Source: Verrucomicrobiales bacterium | GTDB lineage: Bacteria > Verrucomicrobiota > Verrucomicrobiia > Verrucomicrobiales > DEV007 | DNA length: 64,000 nucleotides | Direction: 5' to 3' | Assembly: GCA_002698785.1 (NCBI GenBank) | Contig: PAAG01000051.1 | Location: forward strand, 62,001 to 126,000 | Shown: positions 17,046 to 26,756 of the stretch, in pieces | How positions within the stretch are numbered: position 1 is the stretch's first letter | How the letters are laid out: each line of letters opens with the position of its first letter | Translations under genes and position numbers: made by a program | Notes under the pieces: model-generated | Databases searched by the model: none | Told to the model about the DNA's origin: nothing | The model's input: only the letters and a program-made list of their open reading frames with translations

Positions 17046-17645
17046 TCATCCCTCCTTTGATTGAGCTTCCAAGTCCTGTCGTAAAAACTCCACGACATCA
17101 CAAAATCTGCTGCGATTTTCTTCGTTCGCGGCCAGCAGCGCCTCGTGTGCTTCCAGGACCAATTGAGTTTTTTCCTTCTTTTCGAGAGGCGCACAGTGGT
17201 ATGGCTTGGTCAGGTTCTTTGCCACCAATTCCCGCTCTTCTTTCCATCGACTTCCCTCGCGATCAATCTTGATGAGGCTATCGAGTCCAAGCTTGGAGAT
17301 CGACTTGGCATTCCTCTCCCCGGGGTTGATCACCTCTACGCTTCCACCACTGTCAGTCTCTGACACTTTGGCAGCGAGCCGGTAGAGAATACCAATGAAT
17401 GTTGAATCGATGCCTCGGCAGTCTTCCAGATCTACGACAAATTGACGCCAGCCTTTTTCAAAACGTCCCGTCAAGAAATCTCGAATGCAGCCAGCGTTTT
17501 CGTAATTCGCCGCGCCTTCGACCCGGACCCAAGCGACCGAGCCAAAACAGCCCACAAGAATGGTACTTTCGGCACTCACAATTCTGCTCGTTTTCGCCAC
17601 GGGAACTTTTTCGACTGAAAAAAGGAATGCACCTGAGGAGAGCAT
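17046..17645 (-). CDS. STAS-domain protein (anti-sigma factor antagonist-like)
   Basis: 199 residues. I choose the ATG at 17645, because it has the best ribosome binding site nearby (GAGGAG, 6 bases upstream). A GTG at 17708 would add 21 residues. Residues about 45-135 resemble a STAS domain (WVRVEGAANYENA, FVVDLEDCRGIDSTFIG), with Ser in DST at the place that is phosphorylated in SpoIIAA/RsbV proteins. After it comes a charged helical C-terminal extension of about 70 residues not seen in minimal antagonists. It sits between a lipoprotein gene and the SpoIIE phosphatase. No RsbW-like kinase is next to it. Confidence 0.78.
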   Translation of the reverse strand: MLSSGAFLFSVEKVPVAKTSRIVSAESTILVGCFGSVAWVRVEGAANYENAGCIRDFLTGRFEKGWRQFVVDLEDCRGIDSTFIGILYRLAAKVSETDSGGSVEVINPGERNAKSISKLGLDSLIKIDREGSRWKEERELVAKNLTKPYHCAPLEKKEKTQLVLEAHEALLAANEENRSRFCDVVEFLRQDLEAQSKEG

Positions 17646-17714
17646 GCTCTGCTCCTCACCCGAGAGCCAATGCCGATATTCAGTTGTCGCATAATTGCTC
17701 TGAAGCACCCGTGC

Positions 17715-18200
17715 TTATTTCCAAAGGAAAGACTTATACTCGGCCATCACTGTGCCGTTTTCGATAATCGATGCTTTCCACTGGGTCACCTTGCCGGAAT
17801 CCCAGTAGTCGTCACCAATCACTTGAAATTTTGTTACGTTCGACCGCTTCGGAGAGGCTACGTATTCCTCTTGCGTCTTGATGTCGAAACCTGTGCTTCC
17901 CTGACGATATTCGAATCGAACCGTCACGGGATTCTTTGTCGAGGTCTTCCAGAAGATCGTGAAGTAGTTCCCCATGAGGTCGCGCCTCTCGGAGTTTTCC
18001 ACGGCACCCCATAGATGGCGACGATGCTCGAATTCGAGCATTCGATCTTCTGTTTTTACGATACGGCCCTCCTGCAGGTGATACGGGTTCACCTTATCGA
18101 TGGTTACAGGACCTGTCCCCGTCGAAACACACCCGGTGGAGAACATCACCATTGGGAGAGTCAGAAGGAGTAGAAAGTATCTCGAGATTCCAAGAATCAT
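17715..18200 (-). CDS. Putative lipoprotein, first gene of the STAS-SpoIIE unit
   Basis: 161 residues from the ATG at 18200. A signal with a hydrophobic core (YFLLLLTLPMVMF) ends in STGC, a lipobox-like site with Cys about residue 24. The mature part is polar with many aromatic and basic residues (FEHRRHLWG, FEYRQGSTGF). I do not recognise the family. It is transcribed with the STAS and phosphatase genes, so it may be an envelope sensor or an unrelated passenger. A promoter-like sequence lies about 75 bp upstream. Confidence 0.7.
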   Translation of the reverse strand: MILGISRYFLLLLTLPMVMFSTGCVSTGTGPVTIDKVNPYHLQEGRIVKTEDRMLEFEHRRHLWGAVENSERRDLMGNYFTIFWKTSTKNPVTVRFEYRQGSTGFDIKTQEEYVASPKRSNVTKFQVIGDDYWDSGKVTQWKASIIENGTVMAEYKSFLWK

Positions 18201-18273
18201 CCAGTCGATTTGGGGGTAGCTTTCGCCCACTTGATTCGCTTGTCACGTAGAAAAGCGATCAAAGTTATCGGAA

Positions 18274-18302
18274 AATATACGACCCTTTTTCCATTCGGTA
18301 AA
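18274..18302 (-). promoter_or_regulatory. Predicted promoter of the lipoprotein-STAS-phosphatase unit
   Basis: TTTACC and TATATT are spaced by 17 bases on the minus strand, about 75 bases before the lipoprotein ATG. It lies in the gap after mazG, so the unit can be transcribed separately from mazG. Confidence 0.5.
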
Positions 18303-18370
18303 CGAAAAGTAAGGAACCAGTCAGGACGAGGGGAAATCCGCATTTTCTGACCCCATGGAACCAACCACCT

Positions 18371-19177
18371 TCAGGAATCTATTGCCTTGATGTTGTTCCA
18401 GACAGCGTCCATTTCCTCTAATGTCGAATTGGACATTTCCTGTCCCTGCTTTCGCAACACATCCTCTACCTTCTGGAAACGGTTCACGAACTTTCGGTTT
18501 GCCTGATGAAGTAGAAGCTCGGCCTCAAAACCAGATTTTCGTGCCAGATTCACAACCGCGAAAAGTAAGTCGCCAATCTCCTCCGCCACATCAGAGTCAT
18601 CCCCTGACAACTGCGCGGACCTGACTTCTTCCAGTTCTTCCTCGATCTTTTCCAAAACAGGTGCCGTGTCTGGCCAGTCGAAACCTACTTTCGCTGCCTT
18701 CTTCTGGATTTTTTGCGCAGCAAGCAATGCAGGGAGTCCCTCGTTCGCCTTTTTGATCGTGTAGGGAATCTGCTCCTTTTCGCTTTTCTCATTCGATTTG
18801 ATCTCTTCCCACTGCTGGAGAACAGCATCAGGATCGTCAGCCTCTGCATCTCCAAAAACATGCGGATGCCGCCGAATGAGCTTCTCGTTGATGGCATTGG
18901 CGATGTCATCAAGATCGAAACGCCCAGTTTCGGAAGCGATTTCAGCGTGAAACACAGGCTGAAGGAGAAGGTCTCCCAATTCGTCGATAATATGGTCTCG
19001 ATTACCGCTTTCAATGGCCTCAGCTACTTCGTAAGCTTCTTCAATGAGGTGCTTTACTAGTGATTCGTGAGTCTGTTCGGCATCCCAGGGACAGCCTCCC
19101 GGGGCTCGCAGGATGTGCATAATCTGCCTCAAACGTTCGACGGGAGGGAGTTCTGGAGAAGGAATCGGTCGGGCCAT
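18371..19177 (-). CDS. mazG: Nucleoside triphosphate pyrophosphohydrolase MazG
   Basis: MazG hydrolyses NTPs to NMP and pyrophosphate and limits damaged or excess nucleotides. The 268-residue product has two MazG repeats, as in E. coli. The first has EEAYEVAEAI and DELGDLLLQPVFHAEI, the second EEELEEVRSA and EEIGDLLFAVVNLAR. The PGGCPWDAEQTH motif is near the N-terminus. The ATG at 19177 is chosen because the 53 residues added by the longer frame are not family-like. It is divergent from rsmE. Confidence 0.94.
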   Translation of the reverse strand: MARPIPSPELPPVERLRQIMHILRAPGGCPWDAEQTHESLVKHLIEEAYEVAEAIESGNRDHIIDELGDLLLQPVFHAEIASETGRFDLDDIANAINEKLIRRHPHVFGDAEADDPDAVLQQWEEIKSNEKSEKEQIPYTIKKANEGLPALLAAQKIQKKAAKVGFDWPDTAPVLEKIEEELEEVRSAQLSGDDSDVAEEIGDLLFAVVNLARKSGFEAELLLHQANRKFVNRFQKVEDVLRKQGQEMSNSTLEEMDAVWNNIKAIDS

Positions 19178-19255
19178 GAGAATCACATCTAGACAAAGGG
19201 GCGTGGAAACGTTTACTGCATCCCCGTATTCGAGACACTGATCTTTTTTTCCACC

Positions 19256-20008
19256 ATGGCAACGCATCGTTTTTATATCCCCGCTTCTGACTGGAACTTG
19301 GAAAACCTCGTTCTTTCCTCCGAAGAAGCTCATCACTGTGTGGATGTCATGCGATGCAAAGAGGGCGACAGGATCGTCGTGTTCAACGGAGAAGGAACCG
19401 AATCCGAGGCGGAAATCCTAGAAGCATCGAAGAAAGAAGTGCGCCTGAAGCCACTCCTCACCCAACAGACCGATCGCCCGCCCGCTATCATAACTCTCGG
19501 CCAGGCTATTCCGAAGGGGAAGAACATGGACTTGATCATTCAGAAAGCGACAGAACTCGGAGCTTCCAAAATCGTGCCTCTGCTCTCCGAAAGAACGGTT
19601 GTTCAAATCGATGCAAGCGACTTGGAGAAGAAGCGCCAGAAATGGCAGCGCGTCGCTATCGAAGCCTGCAAGCAGTGCGGGCAGAACTGGCTACCCTCCG
19701 TTGAAACGCCCGTGACAGTCGATCAGTGGGTAAAACAGTCGAAGGATCCTCTTCGGATCGTGGCCGCGATCAGCCCTGCGGCGCAGCCCTTAAAATCCAT
19801 CCTCGCCGATTGGGACGAGGAGAATGACTCACGTCCAGCGGAAGCGTCTCTTATGATCGGACCGGAAGGCGACTTTACTCCGGCTGAAATCTCCCAGGCC
19901 CTGGGTGCGGGATTTGCCCCTCTCTCGCTTGGACCGATTATTCTTCGAAGTGAAACCGCAGCGATCTACGCTTTAAGCGTAACCAGTTACGAACTTATGA
20001 ACCGATGA
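19256..20008 (+). CDS. rsmE: 16S rRNA (uracil-1498-N3)-methyltransferase
   Basis: RsmE methylates U1498 of 16S rRNA with S-adenosylmethionine and has a SPOUT knot fold. The 250-residue product shows an N-terminal PUA-like part and the knot motifs GPEGDFTPAEI and LGPIILRSETAAIYAL near the C-terminus. QKATELGASKIVPL lies in the middle. The length is normal. It is followed after 36 bp by an alpha/beta hydrolase gene, probably co-transcribed. Confidence 0.94.
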   Translation: MATHRFYIPASDWNLENLVLSSEEAHHCVDVMRCKEGDRIVVFNGEGTESEAEILEASKKEVRLKPLLTQQTDRPPAIITLGQAIPKGKNMDLIIQKATELGASKIVPLLSERTVVQIDASDLEKKRQKWQRVAIEACKQCGQNWLPSVETPVTVDQWVKQSKDPLRIVAAISPAAQPLKSILADWDEENDSRPAEASLMIGPEGDFTPAEISQALGAGFAPLSLGPIILRSETAAIYALSVTSYELMNR

Positions 20009-20044
20009 TTGAAAGAATAAGTCATTGGCTCCCGTAAAGGGCCA

Positions 20045-21124
20045 ATGAAAAGCAGGTTCTTTCGATCTCTTGGCAAGGCCATGGCATTGTTTCTCGCACT
20101 AGGAAGCATTTTCACGGCCGCAGTGTTGCTGGCTTTCCTTTGGGTTGGTTCAGGCTGGTTCATCGTTCCCAAACGGCGGCCGCTGGAGCCCAGACACAAC
20201 GAAGTTCTGAAACGACCATCCGATTTTGGAATGGAACTGGAAGAGGTAGACATCGTGCTCGCCGACGGGGTTTCTCTTCATTCCTACATCGCGACCCGCT
20301 CGCAGGCCCCGGGGGTAGCAGAAAAAACCAGAGAGATGAGTCGGCGCCTCCATGCTCGAGGTATTGAGATAGGAGAAGAAAGCCGGGGAACTGTTTACCT
20401 TCTCCACGGAAGAGGTGGCCGAAAAGAAGACCTGCTCTGGGTTGCAAAACGGCTGGTGGCAGCCAATCTCCGTTGCGTAGTCTACGATGCGCGCGCCCAC
20501 GGAAAAAGCGGAGGTCAGTTCTGCACCTTCGGAAAAAAAGAGATCGAGGATTTTGTTTCGGTAATCGATTTTCACGAAGACCTCTTTGCACAGCGAGGGG
20601 AAACCTCCGGACCTGTGTTTGCCTTCGGCAATTCGCTTGGAGCCTCCGTCGTTCTACAGTCCCTTCCCGTGGAAAAGCGAATTTCTGCGGCAGTCGCCGT
20701 AGCTCCTTTTGCCAATCTGACCGAAATCGTTATCCGCTCTGCCAAGTACAAGATCCACGAAAAGGTTCCGCTTCCCCTCGTCTACGGAGCGATTCAACTG
20801 GGAGGAATGAGAGCCGGATTCGAACCATTCGCCGTATCGCCTATTAATCAGGTAAAAGATTCGCAGGTCCCTCTTCTCCTCGTTCATGGAACGGAAGACA
20901 AACTCATTCCAATTGAGCACTCCAGACGTTTGCTGGATCGCTCCCCACAGGGCTTCGCCACTCTCAGGGAAATCCCGGATGCCTTTCACTACAATGTTCT
21001 CGCAGAAGGTGGCGACAACCTGTATGAGGAAATCATCCTCTTTTACCTGAACTTCCAAAAAGGAACAGGGCACGACCCGGCCACTACTTCTTTGTCGGAA
21101 CTACGTGCAGGAGCGAAAGGCTAG
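20045..21124 (+). CDS. Membrane-anchored alpha/beta hydrolase
   Basis: 359 residues. An N-terminal helix (about 10-36) anchors or exports the protein. The hydrolase fold follows, with the oxyanion motif YLLHGRGG, the nucleophile Ser in FGNSLGAS, the acid in HGTEDKLIP, and His in FHYNVL. It resembles the Bem46-like hydrolases whose substrates are mostly unknown. Its last 41 bases overlap the end of the convergent exported-protein gene. Confidence 0.8.
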   Translation: MKSRFFRSLGKAMALFLALGSIFTAAVLLAFLWVGSGWFIVPKRRPLEPRHNEVLKRPSDFGMELEEVDIVLADGVSLHSYIATRSQAPGVAEKTREMSRRLHARGIEIGEESRGTVYLLHGRGGRKEDLLWVAKRLVAANLRCVVYDARAHGKSGGQFCTFGKKEIEDFVSVIDFHEDLFAQRGETSGPVFAFGNSLGASVVLQSLPVEKRISAAVAVAPFANLTEIVIRSAKYKIHEKVPLPLVYGAIQLGGMRAGFEPFAVSPINQVKDSQVPLLLVHGTEDKLIPIEHSRRLLDRSPQGFATLREIPDAFHYNVLAEGGDNLYEEIILFYLNFQKGTGHDPATTSLSELRAGAKG

Positions 21125-22094
21125 CACGCTGTTCCATGGGCACGCGAACCGGCGCGTCCCCGGAAGCACCCGGCACCTCAAGGAGCATTCCAATGGTTTG
21201 CTCATTCAATCGGATCATGTTGATCAACGGGTCAAAAAGAATTCGCCCTCGAATACTCGTACCCTGAAAATCCATTCGTCCTCGAGAGAATGCACTGTTT
21301 TCTCCAGCCGAGAGAGCAACATCACCGCTGAGGTTTCCCGTGAATTCGATATTCGAGCAGTTGTGACTATCGTAGTTCATTTCACCCAGATAGCGGTAAT
21401 CGAGGTCAAAGTTCAGCTCGCCCACTTCCCCTACCGGTCGGCTTCCCTTGAGAACCCATTCATCCCCCACCCTGACAGGATCCTCAGGAAATCCCTGCTG
21501 CACAGTGTTGATGAGTTGCTTGAGTTCGTCCGGACCGAACTGGGGCAGCCCCGGCAGAGGAGTCGCTGCCCCTGCACGCCCACTCTCCTCAGAAGAAATA
21601 ATACGCAATTCTTCGTTAAGGGTGAGTTCGACCATTCGGTTGAGCGAGGAACGGAAATGTTGCCCAAGAGCTGACTTCTGGTCTTCGGGCTTCAAAGAAT
21701 CATAACTGATTTCCTTTTCCCCTGACTTCAGCAAAATCTTGAGGCGCTCGGTACGACCCTTTAGCTTTACCCCATTTTTCCCGTCAGTTCGGACTCCGAC
21801 GTCAAATCGAGCTTGCTGTTCGATCGTCACTTCCCGCATCCCTTTCCCCGGAAGCTCCATTCGGACTTCGGTTCGGTTCACAAATCGATAGGTATTCCCC
21901 GGATCGAAACGCGGTTGAATCACCGCTTCCGGACCAGCAGGTTGGGCTGGAACCGCCCGGAGTTCACGAGAAGGAACTTCAGGAATAGGTGCCTGGGCCG
22001 ACAGAGGAACGGCAAAGACCGGCCATCCCAACACGAGAATACATTCGATCAGGGGGCGCTTAGCCGTTGTCAGAATGGAAGTGAAACCAGACAC
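21084..22094 (-). CDS. Exported protein of unknown function (DUF6263-like)
   Basis: 336 residues. A hydrophobic stretch (about 17-30) ending near SAQA looks like a signal peptide. The mature part begins with a Pro-rich linker and then a beta-rich domain (FDPGNTYRFVNRTEV, VGDEWVL, IEFTGNLSG). This recalls DUF6263-type proteins of PVC bacteria, but I am not certain. The start is a GTG at 22094, since no better ATG exists. It overlaps the convergent hydrolase gene by 41 bp. Confidence 0.7.
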   Translation of the reverse strand: MSGFTSILTTAKRPLIECILVLGWPVFAVPLSAQAPIPEVPSRELRAVPAQPAGPEAVIQPRFDPGNTYRFVNRTEVRMELPGKGMREVTIEQQARFDVGVRTDGKNGVKLKGRTERLKILLKSGEKEISYDSLKPEDQKSALGQHFRSSLNRMVELTLNEELRIISSEESGRAGAATPLPGLPQFGPDELKQLINTVQQGFPEDPVRVGDEWVLKGSRPVGEVGELNFDLDYRYLGEMNYDSHNCSNIEFTGNLSGDVALSAGENSAFSRGRMDFQGTSIRGRILFDPLINMIRLNEQTIGMLLEVPGASGDAPVRVPMEQRASLSLLHVVPTKK

Positions 22095-22155
22095 AGGTTC
22101 AGGAAATCACACATTCGACAACGGATCAATCCTCTTGCTCAATCCGCACGAGTAT

Positions 22156-22182
22156 TCCGCCCCGAATAGAGTTCGGGACGGA
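22156..22182 (-). terminator. Hairpin downstream of gltB, probable terminator
   Basis: The arms CCGCCCCGAA and TTCGGGACGG pair (one A-C mismatch) around a TAGAG loop, 18 bp after the gltB stop. On the minus strand the tail is not T-rich, so it may act as a weak terminator or protect the mRNA 3' end. Confidence 0.5.
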
Positions 22183-22199
22183 TTCTTCTCTTTGAAAGG

Positions 22200-25100
22200 T
22201 TACTTGGCAGCTGCTTTCGCCGGCTTCTTCTTTTGAGCATCAGCCACATTGCTCTTGGGCTGCACTCGCCAGAACTTCGCCAGTGAACCGCTCCAGTCAT
22301 CCAGAAGTGCTTTTGCCTTCTCACTTTCCGTAGCGGCAAGGTGGTCTTCAACCAATCCCTTAAGTTCCTTGGCCTGGGTGCTTTCTTCCTCGATGCGGAC
22401 GATCTCAACCATTTCCGGGTTGTAGAGCTTCTCGAATCGCTCGGCTTCGTCGTAAATGTAAGCGGCTCCACCGCTCATACCTGCTCCGAAGTTTTTCCCG
22501 GTAGCGCCCAGAACAACGACACAACCGTTTGTCATGTATTCACAACCGTGGTCGCCGATTCCTTCGACAACCGCAGTGCCTCCAGAGTTTCGAACGCAGA
22601 AACGCTCCCCGCCTCGACCATTTGCAAACAGTCGGCCGCCTGAAGCACCATACATTACAGTGTTACCCAGGATGGAGTTCTCAGAAGGATTGAAGCTGCG
22701 TTCCTTCGGTGGCTTGATGATGATTTCTCCGCCAGCCATGCCTTTTCCGACGTAGTCATTTGCCTCACCCGTAAGAGTGATGCGGATACCGCCGCAGATA
22801 AAGGTCGCAAAAGATTGCCCTGCGCTGCCTTCAAACGAGAGATCAAGAGTGCCTTCTTTCAGACCACGGTCTCCATGTAACTTAGCCACTACACCGGCCA
22901 GCTTGGTGCCGACATTTCGGTTGGTGTTTTTGATCTTGTAACTGAGAGAGGCCGCTTCCTTCTTTGCAACCTTATCGCCCAAGTCTTTGATGATCTGATC
23001 GTCGATTGGAGGCTCGTGAAGACCGTCGTTGCGATCGCGAAGGCAGATGCGTGAAAGATCTTTGCCAGTTTCCGCAGCGACATCCGTCAGGATCTTTCCG
23101 AGGTCGATGAGATTCGCCTTTGGATGATCAGGCACACGTCGCTGACGCAGATATTTGGTGTGACCAATGAGGTCATCAAGCTTGCGCACACCGAGTGCAG
23201 CCATGTGCTGGCGGACTTCTTCAGAAACAGCGTTGAAGAAATTCACAACGTGCTCGACACGCCCCTTGAACTTGGCCCGGTATTTCGGATCCTGCGTTGC
23301 TACCCCGACCGGGCAGTTGTTCAGGTGGCATCTTCGCACATAAACACAGCCCATCGCTATGAGGGCTATCGTCCCGAAGTTGTATTCCTCAGCACCGAGA
23401 ATTGCGGCATGGATAATATCGAGTCCCGTGCGCATTCCACCGTCCGTTCGCAGAACGACACGATCACGCAGACCATTCAGCATGAGAACCTGTTGAGTCT
23501 CTGCGACACCGATCTCCCAAGGCAAGCCAGCATACTTGATCGAACTGAGAGGCGAAGCTCCCGTTCCGCCGTCATGTCCCGAAACGAGAATGACGTCTGC
23601 ATTCGCCTTGGCAACACCAGCCGCAACAGTCCCAACGCCTGTCTCTGCCACAAGCTTGACAGTGACTTTCGCGGCAGGATTGAGTTCTTTGAGGTCGTGA
23701 ATGAGTTGGGCCAAATCCTCAATCGAGTAAATGTCGTGGTGAGGAGGAGGCGAAATCAGAGTAACACCGGGCTGCGTATTTCGGAGTCGAGCAATAAGGC
23801 CGTTAACTTTGTGGCCGGGCAACTGCCCACCTTCTCCGGGCTTTGCTCCCTGGGCCATCTTGATTTCGATCTCCTCAGCGGACATCAGGTAGGCTGCGCT
23901 AACGCCGAAGCGGCCGGATGCAACCTGCTTGATCTTGGAATTCCCCCAATCTCCGTTGGCATAGGGTTCGAATCGGCGTGGATCTTCGCCACCTTCTCCG
24001 CTATCGGATTTTCCTCCGATCCGGTTCATGGCAATCGCGAGAGTCTCGTGAGCTTCCGGGCTGATCGCGCCCAATGACATGGCCGCAGTAGTGAAGCGTC
24101 GACGAACGTTTTCGATAGGCTCTACCTCGTCGATTGAAATCGGCCCCTGATCGTTCGGGACAAGTTCGAAAAGATCGTGAAGAGCATGAGGCTGGTTGAG
24201 CTTCACCTCTTCGAGGTATTTCTCGTAGTCATCGGGGTCGCCCGACTTCACAAAGGTGTGGAAGTTTTTGATGACTCCACCGCTCACTGCATGAGTCTCG
24301 CCATCGCGACGGAAGCGGAAAAAGCCGGGGTCACCCAGATCGAGTTCGCCTTGCTCGTTCGGCACCGCGTTTTTAAAGGCAGCCGTGTGACGGGCGATAC
24401 TTTCCGCGCCGATCTCATAAAAGCCGACACCTGCGATTTGAGATGGAGTTCCGCCAAAGCACTTTTCGATCACAGACTCGGCGATGCCGACTGCCTCGAA
24501 GATCTGGGCACCCTGGTAACTGTTCAAGACGGAGATTCCCATCTTGGACATAATCTTGAGCACGCCCTTTTCGAGAGCCTTGTGATACTTGGTAAGAGCG
24601 GTGGCTACATCGACTCCTTCGAATTTTTTCTTCTCGTTTTTCTCAACGAGCTCACGAATGGTTTCATGAGTGAGCCACGGACAGATTGCCGTTGCACCGA
24701 ATCCAATCAGGCATGCCATGTGATGAGTGTCTCGGGCCTCTCCTGTCTCGGCGATAAGGCTCGTTTTCATTCGCTTCTTCGCATTGCTCAGATGCTGATG
24801 CACAGCACCCACGGCGAGAAGAGATGGAATAGCTACTCTCTCATGATCGACTCCGCGGTCGCTGAGAATGATGTTCTCAGCTCCCTTGTCGATCGCTGCC
24901 TCGGCGGCTTCACAAAGCTTTTCGACCGCCCCTTTCAGCCCTTCGGCACCTTCCGCAATAGGCCAGGTGGTATCCAGAACCACGGCTGGAAGACTGTCGA
25001 GTTTCTTGAGAGCTTCGAGTTGGTGAGTAAAGAGGAAAGGAGAGTCCAGATGAACGACATCCGCATGTGTCGGCTCTTCCTTGAGCAAATTACGCTCGGG

Positions 25101-26756
25101 ACCAAGATCGGCTTCCAGTGACATCACCAGATACTCGCGAATTGGGTCGATCGGCGGGTTGGTGACCTGCGCGAAAAGCTGCTTAAAGTAGGAAAACAGC
25201 ACCTTGGGTTGGCGAGAGAGAACAGAAAGGGCGGCATCGTCACCCATGGAATAAACCGCCTCCTGACCAGAAAGGGCCATCGGCCCGATAACCATGTCGA
25301 GCTCTTCCCGGCTGAGGCCATTCGCCACCTGAAGCTGGGAACGAGTCAATGGGTCATAGCTGGGATCCGAAGGAACCTCTGGACTCGGGTCAACGACATC
25401 GCTGAAACGGACTTGATGCTCCTTCAGCCATTTTCCGTAGGGCTGCTGTTCAGCAAGGCGCTGCTTAATCTGCTCATTGAAGACCACCTCCCCTTTCACG
25501 GTGTCGACCACAATCATTTCACCCGGGGCGAGACGACCCTTTTTCTCAATCTCGGTGTCCGGAAGGAAACAGGTTCCCACCTCAGAACCGAGCGAGAAGA
25601 TGCCGTCCGTCGTGATCTTGTAGCGTGCGGGACGAAGTCCATTCCTGTCGAGCGACGCAGCGACCGTTTTTCCGTCGGAAAACGCAAGCGCGGCCGGTCC
25701 ATCCCATGGCTCGGAAAAGCAGCTGTGGTAGCGGTAGAAATCCTCCACTTCCGGAGTGGTAAACGGGTCAATCCTCCAAGCGGGAGGAACGAGCATCGCC
25801 ATCGCATGCGGCACGGATCGGCCAGACAGAACCAAAAGTTCCAAAGCCGCGTCCAAGCTGGCTGAGTCGGAGCCATCAGGATCGATGACGTGATTCAGAT
25901 ACTTAAGCTGGTCGCCCCAAACTTCGCTCTCGAACTGTCCGATTCGCGAATTCAGCCAGTTCCGGTTACCACGAACCGTGTTGATTTCTCCGTTATGACA
26001 GAGCATACGGAATGGCTGTGATAGCGCCCAGGTAGGAAACGTGTTGGTTGAGAAACGCTGGTGATAGAGGCACACCGCGGTCTCATAATCCTCGTTCTGA
26101 AGATCGAGGTAGAACTCCTCCACTGCAGTCGCGACCATGAAGCCCTTGTAGTTCACGAGTCGGTGACTCAGGGAGCAGATGTAGAAATCTTCGATTCCTT
26201 CGTCATTCACCCGGTCTTCGATTTCGCGACGACTGAGATACAGCTCGACTTCAAATTCATTTTCATCCAGTCCTTCGGGCCTCTCGAGTAGCAACTGCTG
26301 GATCTCGGGCATCGTGTCGAGCGCCTGCTGACCGAGTGCAGAAGGATCGACAGGAACTTTCCTCCAGCCGATGATTCCGATCTTCCGGTCTCGAAGAACG
26401 CCTTCCGCAATTACCCGGCACTTTGTCTGGTGGTCATTTTCGCCAGCGGGAAGAAAGAAAACACCGACAGCAAGGTCTTCTGGAGACTTGATCTCTTTTC
26501 CAAGCTTCTTTGCTTCGGGAAGTAGGATTTTATACGGGAGATGGGTCGCAACACCTGCGCCGTCTCCAGTTTTCCCGTCCGCATTCACAGCTCCCCGGTG
26601 TGTCACATTGCTCACTGAATCGAGGCCCAGTCGCAATACCCTGTGGCTTTTCTCTCCTTTAACGTGAGCGACTACTCCGACGCCGCAGGCATCGCGCTCA
26701 AGCTCCGGTCGATGGAGGGTATTCTCAACAGCTGGCCTCTTCAGATATTTACTCAT
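22200..26756 (-). CDS. gltB: Glutamate synthase large (alpha) subunit
   Basis: GltB makes two glutamates from glutamine and 2-oxoglutarate. The 1518-residue product has all domains. The N-terminal Ntn glutaminase has catalytic Cys24 in RDACGVGVV, which implies removal of a 23-residue propeptide. The central domain and the FMN-barrel synthase domain (LPGHKVNGLIARLR, SGHDGGTGASPLSSIKYAG) follow. The 3Fe-4S motif is CVYVRRCHLNNCPVG, and a C-terminal GXGXG helix domain completes the protein. A Lys/Ala tail ends the chain. gltD, the NADPH subunit, is not adjacent. The electron donor is therefore open: distant GltD or ferredoxin. Confidence 0.96.
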   Translation of the reverse strand: MSKYLKRPAVENTLHRPELERDACGVGVVAHVKGEKSHRVLRLGLDSVSNVTHRGAVNADGKTGDGAGVATHLPYKILLPEAKKLGKEIKSPEDLAVGVFFLPAGENDHQTKCRVIAEGVLRDRKIGIIGWRKVPVDPSALGQQALDTMPEIQQLLLERPEGLDENEFEVELYLSRREIEDRVNDEGIEDFYICSLSHRLVNYKGFMVATAVEEFYLDLQNEDYETAVCLYHQRFSTNTFPTWALSQPFRMLCHNGEINTVRGNRNWLNSRIGQFESEVWGDQLKYLNHVIDPDGSDSASLDAALELLVLSGRSVPHAMAMLVPPAWRIDPFTTPEVEDFYRYHSCFSEPWDGPAALAFSDGKTVAASLDRNGLRPARYKITTDGIFSLGSEVGTCFLPDTEIEKKGRLAPGEMIVVDTVKGEVVFNEQIKQRLAEQQPYGKWLKEHQVRFSDVVDPSPEVPSDPSYDPLTRSQLQVANGLSREELDMVIGPMALSGQEAVYSMGDDAALSVLSRQPKVLFSYFKQLFAQVTNPPIDPIREYLVMSLEADLGPERNLLKEEPTHADVVHLDSPFLFTHQLEALKKLDSLPAVVLDTTWPIAEGAEGLKGAVEKLCEAAEAAIDKGAENIILSDRGVDHERVAIPSLLAVGAVHQHLSNAKKRMKTSLIAETGEARDTHHMACLIGFGATAICPWLTHETIRELVEKNEKKKFEGVDVATALTKYHKALEKGVLKIMSKMGISVLNSYQGAQIFEAVGIAESVIEKCFGGTPSQIAGVGFYEIGAESIARHTAAFKNAVPNEQGELDLGDPGFFRFRRDGETHAVSGGVIKNFHTFVKSGDPDDYEKYLEEVKLNQPHALHDLFELVPNDQGPISIDEVEPIENVRRRFTTAAMSLGAISPEAHETLAIAMNRIGGKSDSGEGGEDPRRFEPYANGDWGNSKIKQVASGRFGVSAAYLMSAEEIEIKMAQGAKPGEGGQLPGHKVNGLIARLRNTQPGVTLISPPPHHDIYSIEDLAQLIHDLKELNPAAKVTVKLVAETGVGTVAAGVAKANADVILVSGHDGGTGASPLSSIKYAGLPWEIGVAETQQVLMLNGLRDRVVLRTDGGMRTGLDIIHAAILGAEEYNFGTIALIAMGCVYVRRCHLNNCPVGVATQDPKYRAKFKGRVEHVVNFFNAVSEEVRQHMAALGVRKLDDLIGHTKYLRQRRVPDHPKANLIDLGKILTDVAAETGKDLSRICLRDRNDGLHEPPIDDQIIKDLGDKVAKKEAASLSYKIKNTNRNVGTKLAGVVAKLHGDRGLKEGTLDLSFEGSAGQSFATFICGGIRITLTGEANDYVGKGMAGGEIIIKPPKERSFNPSENSILGNTVMYGASGGRLFANGRGGERFCVRNSGGTAVVEGIGDHGCEYMTNGCVVVLGATGKNFGAGMSGGAAYIYDEAERFEKLYNPEMVEIVRIEEESTQAKELKGLVEDHLAATESEKAKALLDDWSGSLAKFWRVQPKSNVADAQKKKPAKAAAK

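Noticed and set aside
23124-25121. Two plus-strand frames of over 300 codons inside gltB
   Set aside because: They are antisense to conserved glutamate synthase domains and have no recognisable motifs.
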